A stretch of DNA of 64,000 bases from positions 1,116,001 through 1,180,000 of the forward strand of contig NZ_JBHWAB010000001.1 of the NCBI RefSeq assembly GCF_042688525.2, in the 5' to 3' direction. Below the pieces are notes generated by a model. The model searched no databases. It saw only the letters and a list, made by a program, of their open reading frames with translations, and had not been told where the DNA came from. Positions 33,809 through 41,712 of the stretch are shown here, piece by piece. The stretch comes from Haloimpatiens sp042688525 (GTDB taxonomy: Bacteria; Bacillota; Clostridia; Clostridiales; Clostridiaceae). Each line of letters opens with the position of its first letter. The stretch's first letter is position 1. The translations under genes and the position numbers were made by a program.

Positions 33809-34468
33809 GTGAATAAAATTGCTGAGTATACAGAGAGAGAAAAAAAAGTATATGGAAAATTATATTCTGATATAGTATATGCTGTAGATAATATAAGTGA
33901 TTTTGTTGAAAAAGATAAACTAAAAACAAGAAAATATGTATCAAAACTTCCTATAGTAAAGGAATATATTGAATTAATAGATACTGCCAATAGAGAGGCA
34001 GATAAAAAAGGAATATTAGATGTATTTAGAAGTGATGAGAAATACAAAAGATTGTTAGAAGATTATAAGAAGCGTAATAAAAATGACTTTAAACAGCTTA
34101 TGGATTGTAGTAAATGTATGTGTTTAAATTGTAGTGCAGAATGTGGGTTTGATTCTTGTATAGGATGTGTACAGGATTCTAGAGTAAAATATTGTGACCA
34201 TGAAAAAGTTAATTTTACGGTTTATGATAATTTTACTTTAAATTTGACTAATAATAATACTGGTGAAGATAGCACGTATAAGGTGTTAGGAATAGTTCAT
34301 AATTTAGAATTAGACAAGAGATATATTATCATTGAAAATATAAATGATGAAGATGATAAGTATATTCTTTATTATTATCCAGGTATTTCTGAAGATCAAT
34401 ATGGAGAGATAGAGAATAAAGAAGAACTTGATTATGTTATATCTTTATATAATGCTTATGGGGATTAG
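33809..34468 (+). CDS. Cysteine-cluster protein downstream of pspA, 219 aa
   Basis: The N-terminal ~95 residues are helical and charged. Residues about 96-131 carry nine cysteines in the pattern CSKCMCLNC..CGFDSCIGC..YC, suggesting a zinc site or sites. The C-terminal ~80 residues (YKVLGIVHNLELDKRYIIIENINDEDDKYILYYY) resemble a DUF1292-like beta domain. The start is GTG 33809, nine bases after AGGAGG. I do not know the family by name. The neighbour pspA suggests an envelope role, which is inference. Confidence 0.7.
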   Translation: MNKIAEYTEREKKVYGKLYSDIVYAVDNISDFVEKDKLKTRKYVSKLPIVKEYIELIDTANREADKKGILDVFRSDEKYKRLLEDYKKRNKNDFKQLMDCSKCMCLNCSAECGFDSCIGCVQDSRVKYCDHEKVNFTVYDNFTLNLTNNNTGEDSTYKVLGIVHNLELDKRYIIIENINDEDDKYILYYYPGISEDQYGEIENKEELDYVISLYNAYGD

Positions 34469-34492
34469 AAATATTTAAAGGGGTTAATGTAA

Positions 34493-35221
34493 ATGAAAAA
34501 GAATTTTAAGCTTTTTTTTATTTCTTTATTAGTTTTTATGTTTACTTTTTCAAATGTATTTGTAGGGACTTTTTCAATATTTGGTAGAGAAAGTACTACT
34601 TATGCTGCAGGGGTTAGTGACTATAACGTGTCATCGAACCAATTGGCTTTTAAATCTAAACATAAAAGTTCAAAGAAAAAAAGATCATTTAAAAGTTTAT
34701 TTAAGTCATCACCTTTTTCTTCAAAGTCAAAGAAAAAAGGATTTAAATCTGGAGGATTTTCAAGTAGTACTAAGAAGAGTACAGCATCTAAACCAAAGAA
34801 GACGTCTAAGAAGACATTTAAATCATCACCTTTTTCTTCAAGTTCAAAGAAGAAGGGGTTTAAATCTGGAGGCTTTTCTAATAGTACAAAGAAAAATACA
34901 TCAACTGAATCACAAAAATCATCTAAAAAAGGATTTAAATCATCATCTTTTTCTTCAAGTTCAGAGAAAAAAGGGGTTAAATCTGGAGGATTTTCAACTA
35001 GCACTAATAAAAATAAAGTAGATGAATCAAAAAATAAAAATTATAAACAAAGTACATCAAATACAAAACATATTGTAGCACCTGTTGTATCTAATAATAA
35101 GAATATGTATTCATCATCAGGTGAAGATATTAGTTTTATAGATGTAGTAGTCAGCATTATAGTTATAATTATGATAATATCTATAATAAGAATTATTATT
35201 AAAAAAATAAGAAAGAAATAA
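34493..35221 (+). CDS. Secreted or anchored repeat protein, 242 aa
   Basis: It has a signal-like N-terminus (residues 1-40, hydrophobic core at 8-27, ending STTYAAG). Three tandem imperfect repeats of about 38 residues follow, each with FKSSPFSS, KKKGFKSGGFS and a Lys/Ser/Thr tail. A C-terminal membrane segment (about 213-235) comes next, then a Lys/Arg tail. The repeats are also visible as a period of about 117 bases in the DNA. The composition is extremely basic (Lys/Ser/Phe), suggesting binding to anionic wall or membrane polymers. The family is unknown. The site is AAGGGG. Confidence 0.75.
   Translation: MKKNFKLFFISLLVFMFTFSNVFVGTFSIFGRESTTYAAGVSDYNVSSNQLAFKSKHKSSKKKRSFKSLFKSSPFSSKSKKKGFKSGGFSSSTKKSTASKPKKTSKKTFKSSPFSSSSKKKGFKSGGFSNSTKKNTSTESQKSSKKGFKSSSFSSSSEKKGVKSGGFSTSTNKNKVDESKNKNYKQSTSNTKHIVAPVVSNNKNMYSSSGEDISFIDVVVSIIVIIMIISIIRIIIKKIRKK
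34675..35022 (+). repeat. Tandem coding repeat of about 117 bases, three units
   Basis: Three successive copies of TCACCTTTTTCTTCAA-like and AAATCTGGAGG-like blocks lie inside the preceding gene (Lys/Ser/Phe repeats). The first two units are most alike; the third is diverged. Confidence 0.7.
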
Positions 35222-35233
35222 TTTTAAATTATT

Positions 35234-35280
35234 AATAAAGGCGTATATTGCAGAAATCAGCAATATATGTCTTTATTTTT
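35234..35280 (+). terminator. Terminator of the pspA module
   Basis: AATAAAGGCGTATATTGC pairs with GCAATATATGTCTTTATT and is followed by Ts. It isolates the downstream toxin-like operon. Confidence 0.85.
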
Positions 35281-35377
35281 ACACGAAATTTAAGAAAATT
35301 TTAGGTGAAAAATCACTTTATATGAAATTTATTTACTTAATGTAATATAAAGAAATAAAAAATATATACGAAAATAA

Positions 35378-35407
35378 TTGTAGTATATGTAAAAAATAGA
35401 ATACAAT
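35378..35407 (+). promoter_or_regulatory. Candidate promoter of the SLS-like operon
   Basis: TTGTAG (35378-35383), an 18-base spacer and TACAAT (35402-35407) place the start about 25 bases before the first precursor's start codon. It is the best match in the gap after the upstream terminator, but not a strong one, in keeping with a regulated operon. Confidence 0.5.
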
Positions 35408-35438
35408 GAAAAATGATGTTGTGGAAGGGGGGAATTTT

Positions 35439-35609
35439 ATGTTGAAATTTAATTCTCATGTATTAGCAACTAGTAATAAAGGGGAAGAAGTAAATGTTGC
35501 ACCAGGAGGTTGCTGTTGCTGCTGCTGTTGTTGTTGTGTATCTGTTAATGTAGGAAGTGGATCATCTTCTTCAGGAGGAAATAGTTCAGCAGGATCAGGT
35601 GGAAATTAG
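35439..35609 (+). CDS. Streptolysin S/clostridiolysin S-like precursor peptide 1
   Basis: 56 residues. The leader MLKFNSHVLATSNKGEEV..VAPGG closely resembles SagA (MLKFTSNILATS...VAPGG) and the clostridiolysin precursor. The core begins with nine consecutive cysteines (residues 25-33), then VSVNVG and a Ser/Gly/Asn-rich tail. In known SLS-type toxins the Cys/Ser/Thr of the core are turned into thiazoles and (methyl)oxazoles, and cleavage near the GG frees a cytolysin. The true start is ATG 35439 after GGAAGGGGGG; an in-frame extension to 35406 is not needed. A near copy follows 34 bases after its stop. Confidence 0.93.
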   Translation: MLKFNSHVLATSNKGEEVNVAPGGCCCCCCCCCVSVNVGSGSSSSGGNSSAGSGGN

Positions 35610-35643
35610 AGTTAACAATTAATAGAAGAAGGGGGAGGATTTT

Positions 35644-35814
35644 ATGTTGAAATTTAAATCTCATGTATTAGCAACTAGTAATAAAGGTGAAGAAGTAAAT
35701 GTTGCACCAGGAGGCTGCTGTTGCTGCTGCTGTTGTTGTTGTGTATCTACTAATGTAGGAAGCGGTTCATCTTCTTCAAGTGGAAATGGTTCAACAGGAT
35801 CTGGTGGAAATTAG
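35644..35814 (+). CDS. Streptolysin S/clostridiolysin S-like precursor peptide 2
   Basis: A 56-residue tandem duplicate of the preceding peptide, differing at only five positions: 5 (Lys for Asn), 36 (Thr for Val), 46 (Ser for Gly), 49 (Gly for Ser) and 51 (Thr for Ala). The leader's FxSHVL and VAPGG and the nine-cysteine run (25-33) are unchanged. The start is ATG 35644 with GGGGGAGG upstream. Two precursors probably feed one set of modifying enzymes and could give two related products. The extra Thr and Ser in the core add possible oxazole sites. Confidence 0.93.
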   Translation: MLKFKSHVLATSNKGEEVNVAPGGCCCCCCCCCVSTNVGSGSSSSSGNGSTGSGGN

Positions 35815-35854
35815 TACGTAATTATTTAATGTATTAAAATTTTTATAAAATTTT

Positions 35855-35906
35855 GAGGTTGTATGAGTAAGACAAAAATAAATTTTTGACTCACACAGCC
35901 TCTTTT
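35855..35906 (+). terminator. Terminator/attenuator between precursors and modifying genes
   Basis: GAGGTTGTATGAGT (35855-35868) pairs with ACTCACACAGCCTC (35889-35902) and is followed by TTTT. As in the streptococcal sag operon after sagA, it should make the precursor transcript more abundant than the enzyme transcript. Confidence 0.8.
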
Positions 35907-35943
35907 AGGTATTTAAATATGTATCAATAAGAGGAGCATAACT

Positions 35944-36900
35944 ATGAGGATTGGTAATAAATATAATAAGAAGTCTAAACAAAATATAAATAATCCTGTA
36001 GAAAATATGAAAATAGTATCTTTTAATACTCAATATTATAGTATGGCACCATATGTAGATTCTACTGTAGTAAAAATATCTGACAATGTGATAAAAGGTA
36101 GTTTATTTTCAAAAGATAATAGATTTAGAAGTGAAGAGTATCTTTTAAATTATAAGGCAAATAACAATTATATAGGATATAGAATTGGAATATCAAATTT
36201 TTTCCAAGAAAGTGCAGTATTAACTTCTGTGAATTTAGATTTAGGAGAAGAGATTGACGATGTAATTGCTTTTCCAAAACCAAAAAAAATAAGGACAGGG
36301 TTATCTGTTGTTATTAAAAATAGAAGAAGTGTAAGAAAATATTCAAAATCAATTATGTCTATGCAAGATTTTTCAAATATTTTATATTATAGTCAAGGTA
36401 TAGCGGATGAGGTTCCAGCCTATAATTTGTCACATAGTAATAAAAACATAAAACTTAGAAATACACCATCTGCAGGGGGATTATATCCCATAGAGTTATA
36501 TGTTTTAGTTATAAATGTAAAAAACTTAAGTAATGGTATTTATAAATATTATCCATATTCACATTCAATAAAACCTATAAATACGAAAATTCATAGTAGT
36601 GATGTAAGAAAATTTGCAGAGTTTGGATATATAAATGTTGAAGATTCAAATTTACTTATAATGTATATTTATAATATGTTAGTTAACACAAGAAAATATG
36701 GAGATGCTGGTATGACATATGCTCTAATTGAAACAGGGGAGATTGCACAAAACCTTCAACTTGTATCAACAGCTTTGGGATATGGTGCATGTGATATAGG
36801 AGGATATGAAAAGCAATATGTAGAGGAAGTTATAAAAATAGATGGAATACAAAAGCATGTAGTTCACATGAATATAGTTGGTACAGAAAAGGAGGAGTAA
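35944..36900 (+). CDS. SagB-like FMN-dependent azoline dehydrogenase
   Basis: 318 residues. An N-terminal helical region is followed by a nitroreductase-fold domain: IKNRRSVRKYSKS, RNTPSAGGLYPIELYVLV, and YGDAGMTYALIETGEIAQNLQLVSTALGYGACDIGGY are SagB family marks for FMN binding. It should oxidise azolines formed on the precursor to aromatic azoles. AAGAGGAG precedes the ATG. The next gene begins six bases after its stop. By homology it corresponds to ClosB of clostridiolysin S; the residues I can see are consistent with an active enzyme. Confidence 0.9.
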   Translation: MRIGNKYNKKSKQNINNPVENMKIVSFNTQYYSMAPYVDSTVVKISDNVIKGSLFSKDNRFRSEEYLLNYKANNNYIGYRIGISNFFQESAVLTSVNLDLGEEIDDVIAFPKPKKIRTGLSVVIKNRRSVRKYSKSIMSMQDFSNILYYSQGIADEVPAYNLSHSNKNIKLRNTPSAGGLYPIELYVLVINVKNLSNGIYKYYPYSHSIKPINTKIHSSDVRKFAEFGYINVEDSNLLIMYIYNMLVNTRKYGDAGMTYALIETGEIAQNLQLVSTALGYGACDIGGYEKQYVEEVIKIDGIQKHVVHMNIVGTEKEE

Positions 36901-36906
36901 TGAGTC

Positions 36907-37998
36907 GTGGAAAAAGGAAAAGCTTATGTTTTAGATAGTAATTTAAGGATATTTGATAATAACTTAAATGAGATTAGATTAAGAATGGGACTTTGGAACT
37001 ATAATGAAGCTGTTTTGCAATTAGATGATCAAACAGATGAATTTAAAAATGTTTTCAGAATAATATTAAATGACATGAAAAATGGAAGTGAATTCAAACT
37101 TGAAACATTAGAAAATTATGATATATCACAACAAGATAAAAATAATTTAATAAATACTTTTGAAGCATTGCATAATTCAGGCATGATTTGTAGTAAAGAC
37201 GAAAATGACATTACCAACGAAATAAATAAAATATTGTTAGGTAATTTTAGATATATAGCACAAGATAATAAAAAAGAGGGTATATATGATAAAAAGGCAT
37301 TATTTATATGTGATAGTAGTTATGAAGAAAGTACAGCAAAAGAAATTTCTAAATCTATAGGGTTAAAGCTAGATATATGTTCAAAGGAATTAAAAAGAGA
37401 CATATTAAAAAGAGATTTGACATCAAACTTAGATGCACTCGAAACTAAGAAGAATATAGAAGAACTAACTGGAAAACTAAAAGAGTATTCATCTATATTG
37501 ATTGGTATGCAGCATCCTAATATGAGTTTGCTTAGAAATTTAAATAGACTTTTATTACATATGAAAAAACCGGCAGTTACAGCATTTTTGGATGGCCCTT
37601 TTATTACTATATTTAGTATAAATCCTCCTAAAACAGGATGTTTAGAATGTTTTGAGCAAAGGATATTATCTAGAATGGAAGATCATGTATTATATCATGA
37701 GTTTGTAAAAAGTGATAATGGTTTTAATGAAAATACAAATAAAGGTATGATACCGCTTTTAAATATAATTACAAACTTAGTTGTATGTGAGGGATTTCTT
37801 ATAAATAATGCTGGTGGATCTAAATTTGAAGGTAGGGTTTTAAGTATTTTTATACCTACATTAGAGATACAAGTTCAAGATTTATTAAGGGTTCCATTTT
37901 GTCCTGGTTGTGGTAATGTATCCAAAGCTAAATTGAAGGAGATTAATATTTCTTCTAGACGAATTGTAGATGGTATAATTAATGAATTGAATTTATAA
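36907..37998 (+). CDS. SagC-like partner of the YcaO cyclodehydratase
   Basis: 363 residues. It is the leader-binding, ThiF/E1-like scaffold that delivers the precursor to the YcaO protein. Two cysteine pairs, GCLECF (near 238-241) and CPGCG (near 338-341), probably form the structural zinc site typical of SagC-like proteins. The middle region SILIGMQHPNMSLLRNLNRLL is a weak E1-like core. It starts at GTG 36907, with AAGGAGGAG 10-15 bases upstream in the tail of the previous gene. Sequence conservation is low, as is usual for this subunit, and the assignment rests mainly on position, length and Cys pairs. Confidence 0.82.
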   Translation: MEKGKAYVLDSNLRIFDNNLNEIRLRMGLWNYNEAVLQLDDQTDEFKNVFRIILNDMKNGSEFKLETLENYDISQQDKNNLINTFEALHNSGMICSKDENDITNEINKILLGNFRYIAQDNKKEGIYDKKALFICDSSYEESTAKEISKSIGLKLDICSKELKRDILKRDLTSNLDALETKKNIEELTGKLKEYSSILIGMQHPNMSLLRNLNRLLLHMKKPAVTAFLDGPFITIFSINPPKTGCLECFEQRILSRMEDHVLYHEFVKSDNGFNENTNKGMIPLLNIITNLVVCEGFLINNAGGSKFEGRVLSIFIPTLEIQVQDLLRVPFCPGCGNVSKAKLKEINISSRRIVDGIINELNL

Positions 37999-38011
37999 AA
38001 AGGAGGTTAAT

Positions 38012-39370
38012 ATGATTAAATTCTATCCAAGTTTCAGTAATGTGATGAAAGATTTTACTACATTAGCAGGAAATCAAACGGGAATTCTCAAATCTACAGC
38101 AGTACCTTTAGTGAATCATGATAATGAAGCTTGTTTAAAAAGTATAACAGGAAATATGCCTAATTATCATAAACAGGTTTTAAATTCAAATACTAGTGTT
38201 CAATATCATATAATAGGATATGGTTCTCATTATGAAGAAGCATTGATAAAGTATACTGGTGAGAGTATAGAAAGATACGCTACTATGGTATGTTCTGAAC
38301 TTTTGAAAGATAAGATAGTTTATGCAACTTATAAAGAAATTTTGAAAAAAGGTAAAGTTATGCCTTTGAAATATATGGATGTGTTTACGAAAGAGCAAAT
38401 AAAAGAAAACAAAAAATTAAATATGACGATGTGTGATAAAAAAGTTACTGAAGAGGATATAATAGGATGGATAAAATGTCCATCATTATTAAATAGTAAA
38501 GAAGAAATATGGGTTCCGGCAAAAATGATGTTTGTAGGATATAATGTTTCACATGAAAAAAGAGAATTGAATTATATTCCATCTTTTAGTACAGGGACAG
38601 CAGCACATAAGAGTTTAAAAAAGGCATTATTAAATGCACTAATAGAATATATACAAATTGATGCTTTTATGATTAGTTGGTATACAAAAAGAAAATGCTC
38701 TTTAGTAAAAATTGATAATGAATATGTAAATAAGGTTTTAGAAGATGTAAATTTAGGAGAAAATTCACCCTATGAGATAATACCGTTATATATGACTTTA
38801 GAAGAAATACCAATACCAACTTTTGGTGTGTTTTTGAAAAGAAAAGATAAGAAAACTCCTTATATGTTGTTTGGAGTTCAAGGTGGATTGAATGCTGAGA
38901 ATGCATTAACGAGGGGAATAATGGAAGCAGCAGCTATTTCATATAGTTCATATTTTAACACTATATATAACAAAGAATCATTAGAATATGTTATTGGAGA
39001 AAATCCTAAATTTTTAGATTTGGATACAAATGTATTATTTTATAGCATACCTACTAAAACAGAACAAAAGGATAAATTAATACAAGATTTTGTAGATGAT
39101 GAGGTTAATCTGTCATCAATAGAGGATTTTAGGGGAGAAGGCATAGATAGTCAAATCAGATGTTTGATAAAATACATATCAAAAGTAAGTAAGTATGCAG
39201 TTTACATGGATATAACACCTCCAGAAGCTAGAGAAAAAGGATGGTATGTAATGAGAGTTTTAATACCTGAATTACTAGAAATGTGTATACCAGAGTTTCC
39301 CTTTGCAAATCATCCAAGGATGAAAAAATACGGGGGGATAAAAAATGAATATCCGCATCCAATGCCTTGA
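38012..39370 (+). CDS. SagD-like YcaO cyclodehydratase
   Basis: 452 residues of the YcaO family. The ATP-site region includes GESIERYA near 86, and FSTGTAAHKSLKKALLNALIEYIQIDAFMISWY near 195-225. The protein ends in the proline-rich tail EYPHPMP, the hallmark C-terminus of azoline-forming YcaO proteins that positions catalysis. It uses ATP to activate the amide backbone and cyclise Cys/Ser/Thr side chains of the precursor, working with the SagC-like protein just before it. AAAGGAGG precedes the ATG. The end overlaps the next gene by 26 bases. Confidence 0.92.
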   Translation: MIKFYPSFSNVMKDFTTLAGNQTGILKSTAVPLVNHDNEACLKSITGNMPNYHKQVLNSNTSVQYHIIGYGSHYEEALIKYTGESIERYATMVCSELLKDKIVYATYKEILKKGKVMPLKYMDVFTKEQIKENKKLNMTMCDKKVTEEDIIGWIKCPSLLNSKEEIWVPAKMMFVGYNVSHEKRELNYIPSFSTGTAAHKSLKKALLNALIEYIQIDAFMISWYTKRKCSLVKIDNEYVNKVLEDVNLGENSPYEIIPLYMTLEEIPIPTFGVFLKRKDKKTPYMLFGVQGGLNAENALTRGIMEAAAISYSSYFNTIYNKESLEYVIGENPKFLDLDTNVLFYSIPTKTEQKDKLIQDFVDDEVNLSSIEDFRGEGIDSQIRCLIKYISKVSKYAVYMDITPPEAREKGWYVMRVLIPELLEMCIPEFPFANHPRMKKYGGIKNEYPHPMP

Positions 39371-39983
39371 TTTTATGATTTTATTTTTTACAATGAATCC
39401 TACAATAATAGCTCAAGTGATTATAAATGGAAAGAATGAAATAAACATGGACAAGATGTTAAAAGTACTTATATGTACATATGTATTTGTATTATGTGTA
39501 ACTTTTTTAGTAGTTCCAAAGAGTTTTCATTTAAATATGCCAAAGTTATATTATTGGTATTTATTAGCTATAGTGGCAGTTCCAATAGTAATTTTTTTAG
39601 AGATATGTTTAGGATATTTGTTAGCTTTTTTACAAAGTAAATGTATAAAAAAAATAAAACTAATTTCATTATGGAGAAAGAATAATATAAAAATAATTAT
39701 ATTGACTGCTTTGATTGGTATACTTGAGGAAATTGTTTATAGACAGGTATGGTTTTATATATTATTAAAAGATTTTAAATTTAGTTTAATATCAGTATTG
39801 ATTATTACATCAGTAGTATATGCTTTTAATCATGTACTTTTAGGAAAAGAAATATTATTTCAAAAAATATTGTCAGGTCTTATTTATGGATGTTTATTTT
39901 ATTTTAGTGGATTAAGTGTAGTAGTACCTATAATTACTCATTCTGTACAAAATATAGTTATACTCTTGAAAGGTGGAGAATAA
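39345..39983 (+). CDS. SagE-like CPBP-family membrane protease
   Basis: 212 residues with about six membrane segments. The CPBP (CAAX protease/bacteriocin-processing) motif EEIVYRQ near residue 130 and the FNHVLLG and HSVQN motifs further on form the metalloprotease site. In SLS-like loci this protein is thought to remove the leader or give immunity. The ATG at 39345 has GGGGGATA upstream and overlaps sagD's end by 26 bases, giving translational coupling. Confidence 0.85.
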   Translation: MNIRIQCLDFMILFFTMNPTIIAQVIINGKNEINMDKMLKVLICTYVFVLCVTFLVVPKSFHLNMPKLYYWYLLAIVAVPIVIFLEICLGYLLAFLQSKCIKKIKLISLWRKNNIKIIILTALIGILEEIVYRQVWFYILLKDFKFSLISVLIITSVVYAFNHVLLGKEILFQKILSGLIYGCLFYFSGLSVVVPIITHSVQNIVILLKGGE

Positions 39984-40714
39984 TGCACCAAAGTTATAAT
40001 AATTTCATAATAGTTTTAGGGTTATTTATTTATGTCTTTTTAATTTATATATTTAATTTAATAAATATAAAAGATATAAAATTTTTAAAGAAATTTTCGC
40101 TTTATCTTTGTGGAATCATTAATATAAGAAAGCAAATATTTTGGGAAGTGTTTAAATTTATATATTTTTTTATAATAGGTATATTACCATCAATTTATTT
40201 TTGTATTAGAAGTAGAATGCAAATAAAATATATTAGTTCAAATATTAATGTACTTACCTCAATAGCAGTATTTATTATAGCTTTTGTAGCAATATTAGAG
40301 ATAACGTTTTTTGTTGTAATAGTAGTTGTTGAAGTATTAATGGGTAAGAATAGCAGAAATGAATTAAGTAAAGTTTCATGGATAAAATTTAATAATAAGT
40401 ATCCTATATATACAGGAATAATAAGACCTATTATAACTGCATTATTAGAAACTATATTGTTTTATGGTATATTTTTTTATATATTAAATAATATATGTAA
40501 TTTTTCTATTGCGATATGTTTAATTCTTTTAGCTGTATTATATACTTTTAGTAAAATTTTATTAGTTAGAAATAAGGAACAAGCTCTAATGTATGGAACA
40601 TGGGCATTTATGCTAAATATAGTTGGAGGAATGTTGTATATATATAGTACAAGTATTCTTTTAACTTTAATGTTATATATGTTATATATGTTCATAATTG
40701 CATTTAAGGAGTAA
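39983..40714 (+). CDS. SagF-position integral membrane protein
   Basis: 243 residues with six or seven predicted membrane segments and few polar stretches. It overlaps the preceding stop (TAATG). It occupies the place of sagF in streptolysin S operons, a membrane protein of unknown biochemical role. The stretch PIITALLETILFYGIFFYIL is reminiscent of CPBP motif 1 but lacks the second Glu and Arg, so it may be a degenerate relative of the protease before it. The role cannot be stated beyond the locus context. Confidence 0.75.
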   Translation: MHQSYNNFIIVLGLFIYVFLIYIFNLINIKDIKFLKKFSLYLCGIINIRKQIFWEVFKFIYFFIIGILPSIYFCIRSRMQIKYISSNINVLTSIAVFIIAFVAILEITFFVVIVVVEVLMGKNSRNELSKVSWIKFNNKYPIYTGIIRPIITALLETILFYGIFFYILNNICNFSIAICLILLAVLYTFSKILLVRNKEQALMYGTWAFMLNIVGGMLYIYSTSILLTLMLYMLYMFIIAFKE

Positions 40715-40765
40715 TAGAAAATTTAAATTTAATTAATTATTAAAAATAGGGAGGAAGATGGTGCT

Positions 40766-41701
40766 GTGAAATTAGTAGAGATTAAAAACTTAGAAAAAAG
40801 CTTTGATAGTAATAGGGCTGTAGACAATGTCAATTTGGTTATACAAGAAGGACAAGTATATGGACTATTAGGTCCTAATGGAGCAGGAAAAAGTACAACT
40901 ATAAATATGATTTGTGGTTTGTTATCAGCAGATAAAGGTGACATATATATATTAGGTAAAAAAATTAGTAAAAAAGTAAAAGATGTAAAAGAAAATATAG
41001 GAGTTGTGCCTCAGGATATAGCTATATATGAGGATTTAACAGCATATGAAAATGTAGCGTTTTTTGCAGGGTTATACGGTCTTAGAGGGAAAAAATTAAA
41101 ACAGAAAGTAAATGAAACATTAGAATTTGTTGGACTCAAGGACAAGGCAAAAGAATATCCCTCTAAATTTTCTGGTGGAATGAAAAGAAGATTAAACATA
41201 GCTTGTGCTATAGTTCATGAACCTAAGCTTATTATAATGGATGAACCTACTGTAGGGATTGATCCTCAATCTAGAAATCATATTTTAGAATCTATTAAGA
41301 AACTAAATGAAAGAGGATGTACAATTATATATACAAGTCATTATATGGAGGAAGTTGAACATATATGTACTAATATAGCTATAATTGATCAAGGTAAGAT
41401 AATTGCTGAAGGAGAAAAAAAGAAATTAATAGAAGAGAATACAGACAAGAATATTATTATAATTACTATAGAAGAGGGACAAACTGTAGATGAAAATGAA
41501 TTAAAATCTATAGAAGGTGTAGAAGAGGTAGAGATACAACAAAATATCATAAAGATAACTAATTCTGTTTTAAATAATAATTTAGATAAAATAATAACTC
41601 TTTTTGTAGAACGAAATATAAAAATTAAGAATATAGAAAATAGGCATAGTGATTTAGAAACTATATTCCTAAATCTTACAGGAAAAAAATTGAGAGATTA
41701 G
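40766..41701 (+). CDS. SagG-like ABC transporter ATP-binding protein
   Basis: 311 residues. Walker A GPNGAGKS lies at 36-43, the Q-loop at VVPQD, signature FSGGMKRRLN, and Walker B LIIMDEP followed by the switch His in TSHYMEE. The C-terminal ~80 residues form the extra domain common to drug/bacteriocin exporters. It powers export of the modified peptide with the two permease genes that follow. The start is GTG 40766, about ten bases after GGGAGGA; an earlier ATG hits a stop. Confidence 0.9.
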   Translation: MKLVEIKNLEKSFDSNRAVDNVNLVIQEGQVYGLLGPNGAGKSTTINMICGLLSADKGDIYILGKKISKKVKDVKENIGVVPQDIAIYEDLTAYENVAFFAGLYGLRGKKLKQKVNETLEFVGLKDKAKEYPSKFSGGMKRRLNIACAIVHEPKLIIMDEPTVGIDPQSRNHILESIKKLNERGCTIIYTSHYMEEVEHICTNIAIIDQGKIIAEGEKKKLIEENTDKNIIIITIEEGQTVDENELKSIEGVEEVEIQQNIIKITNSVLNNNLDKIITLFVERNIKIKNIENRHSDLETIFLNLTGKKLRD

Positions 41702-41712
41702 GAGTGTGGATT

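Noticed and set aside
34621..35004. 127-codon minus-strand frame with FFFELEEKGDDLN repeats
   Set aside because: It is the complement of the Lys/Ser/Phe repeats of the plus-strand gene; it has no start signal and arises from the repeat composition.
34581..35021. Second plus-strand frame overlapping the repeat protein gene
   Set aside because: It is an alternative frame of the tandem repeat; no ribosome binding site, and the main frame has signal peptide and membrane segment.
35406..35438. Longer start for the first precursor
   Set aside because: The eleven upstream codons contain the ribosome binding site of ATG 35439, and the second precursor has the same MLKF start with no counterpart to the extension.
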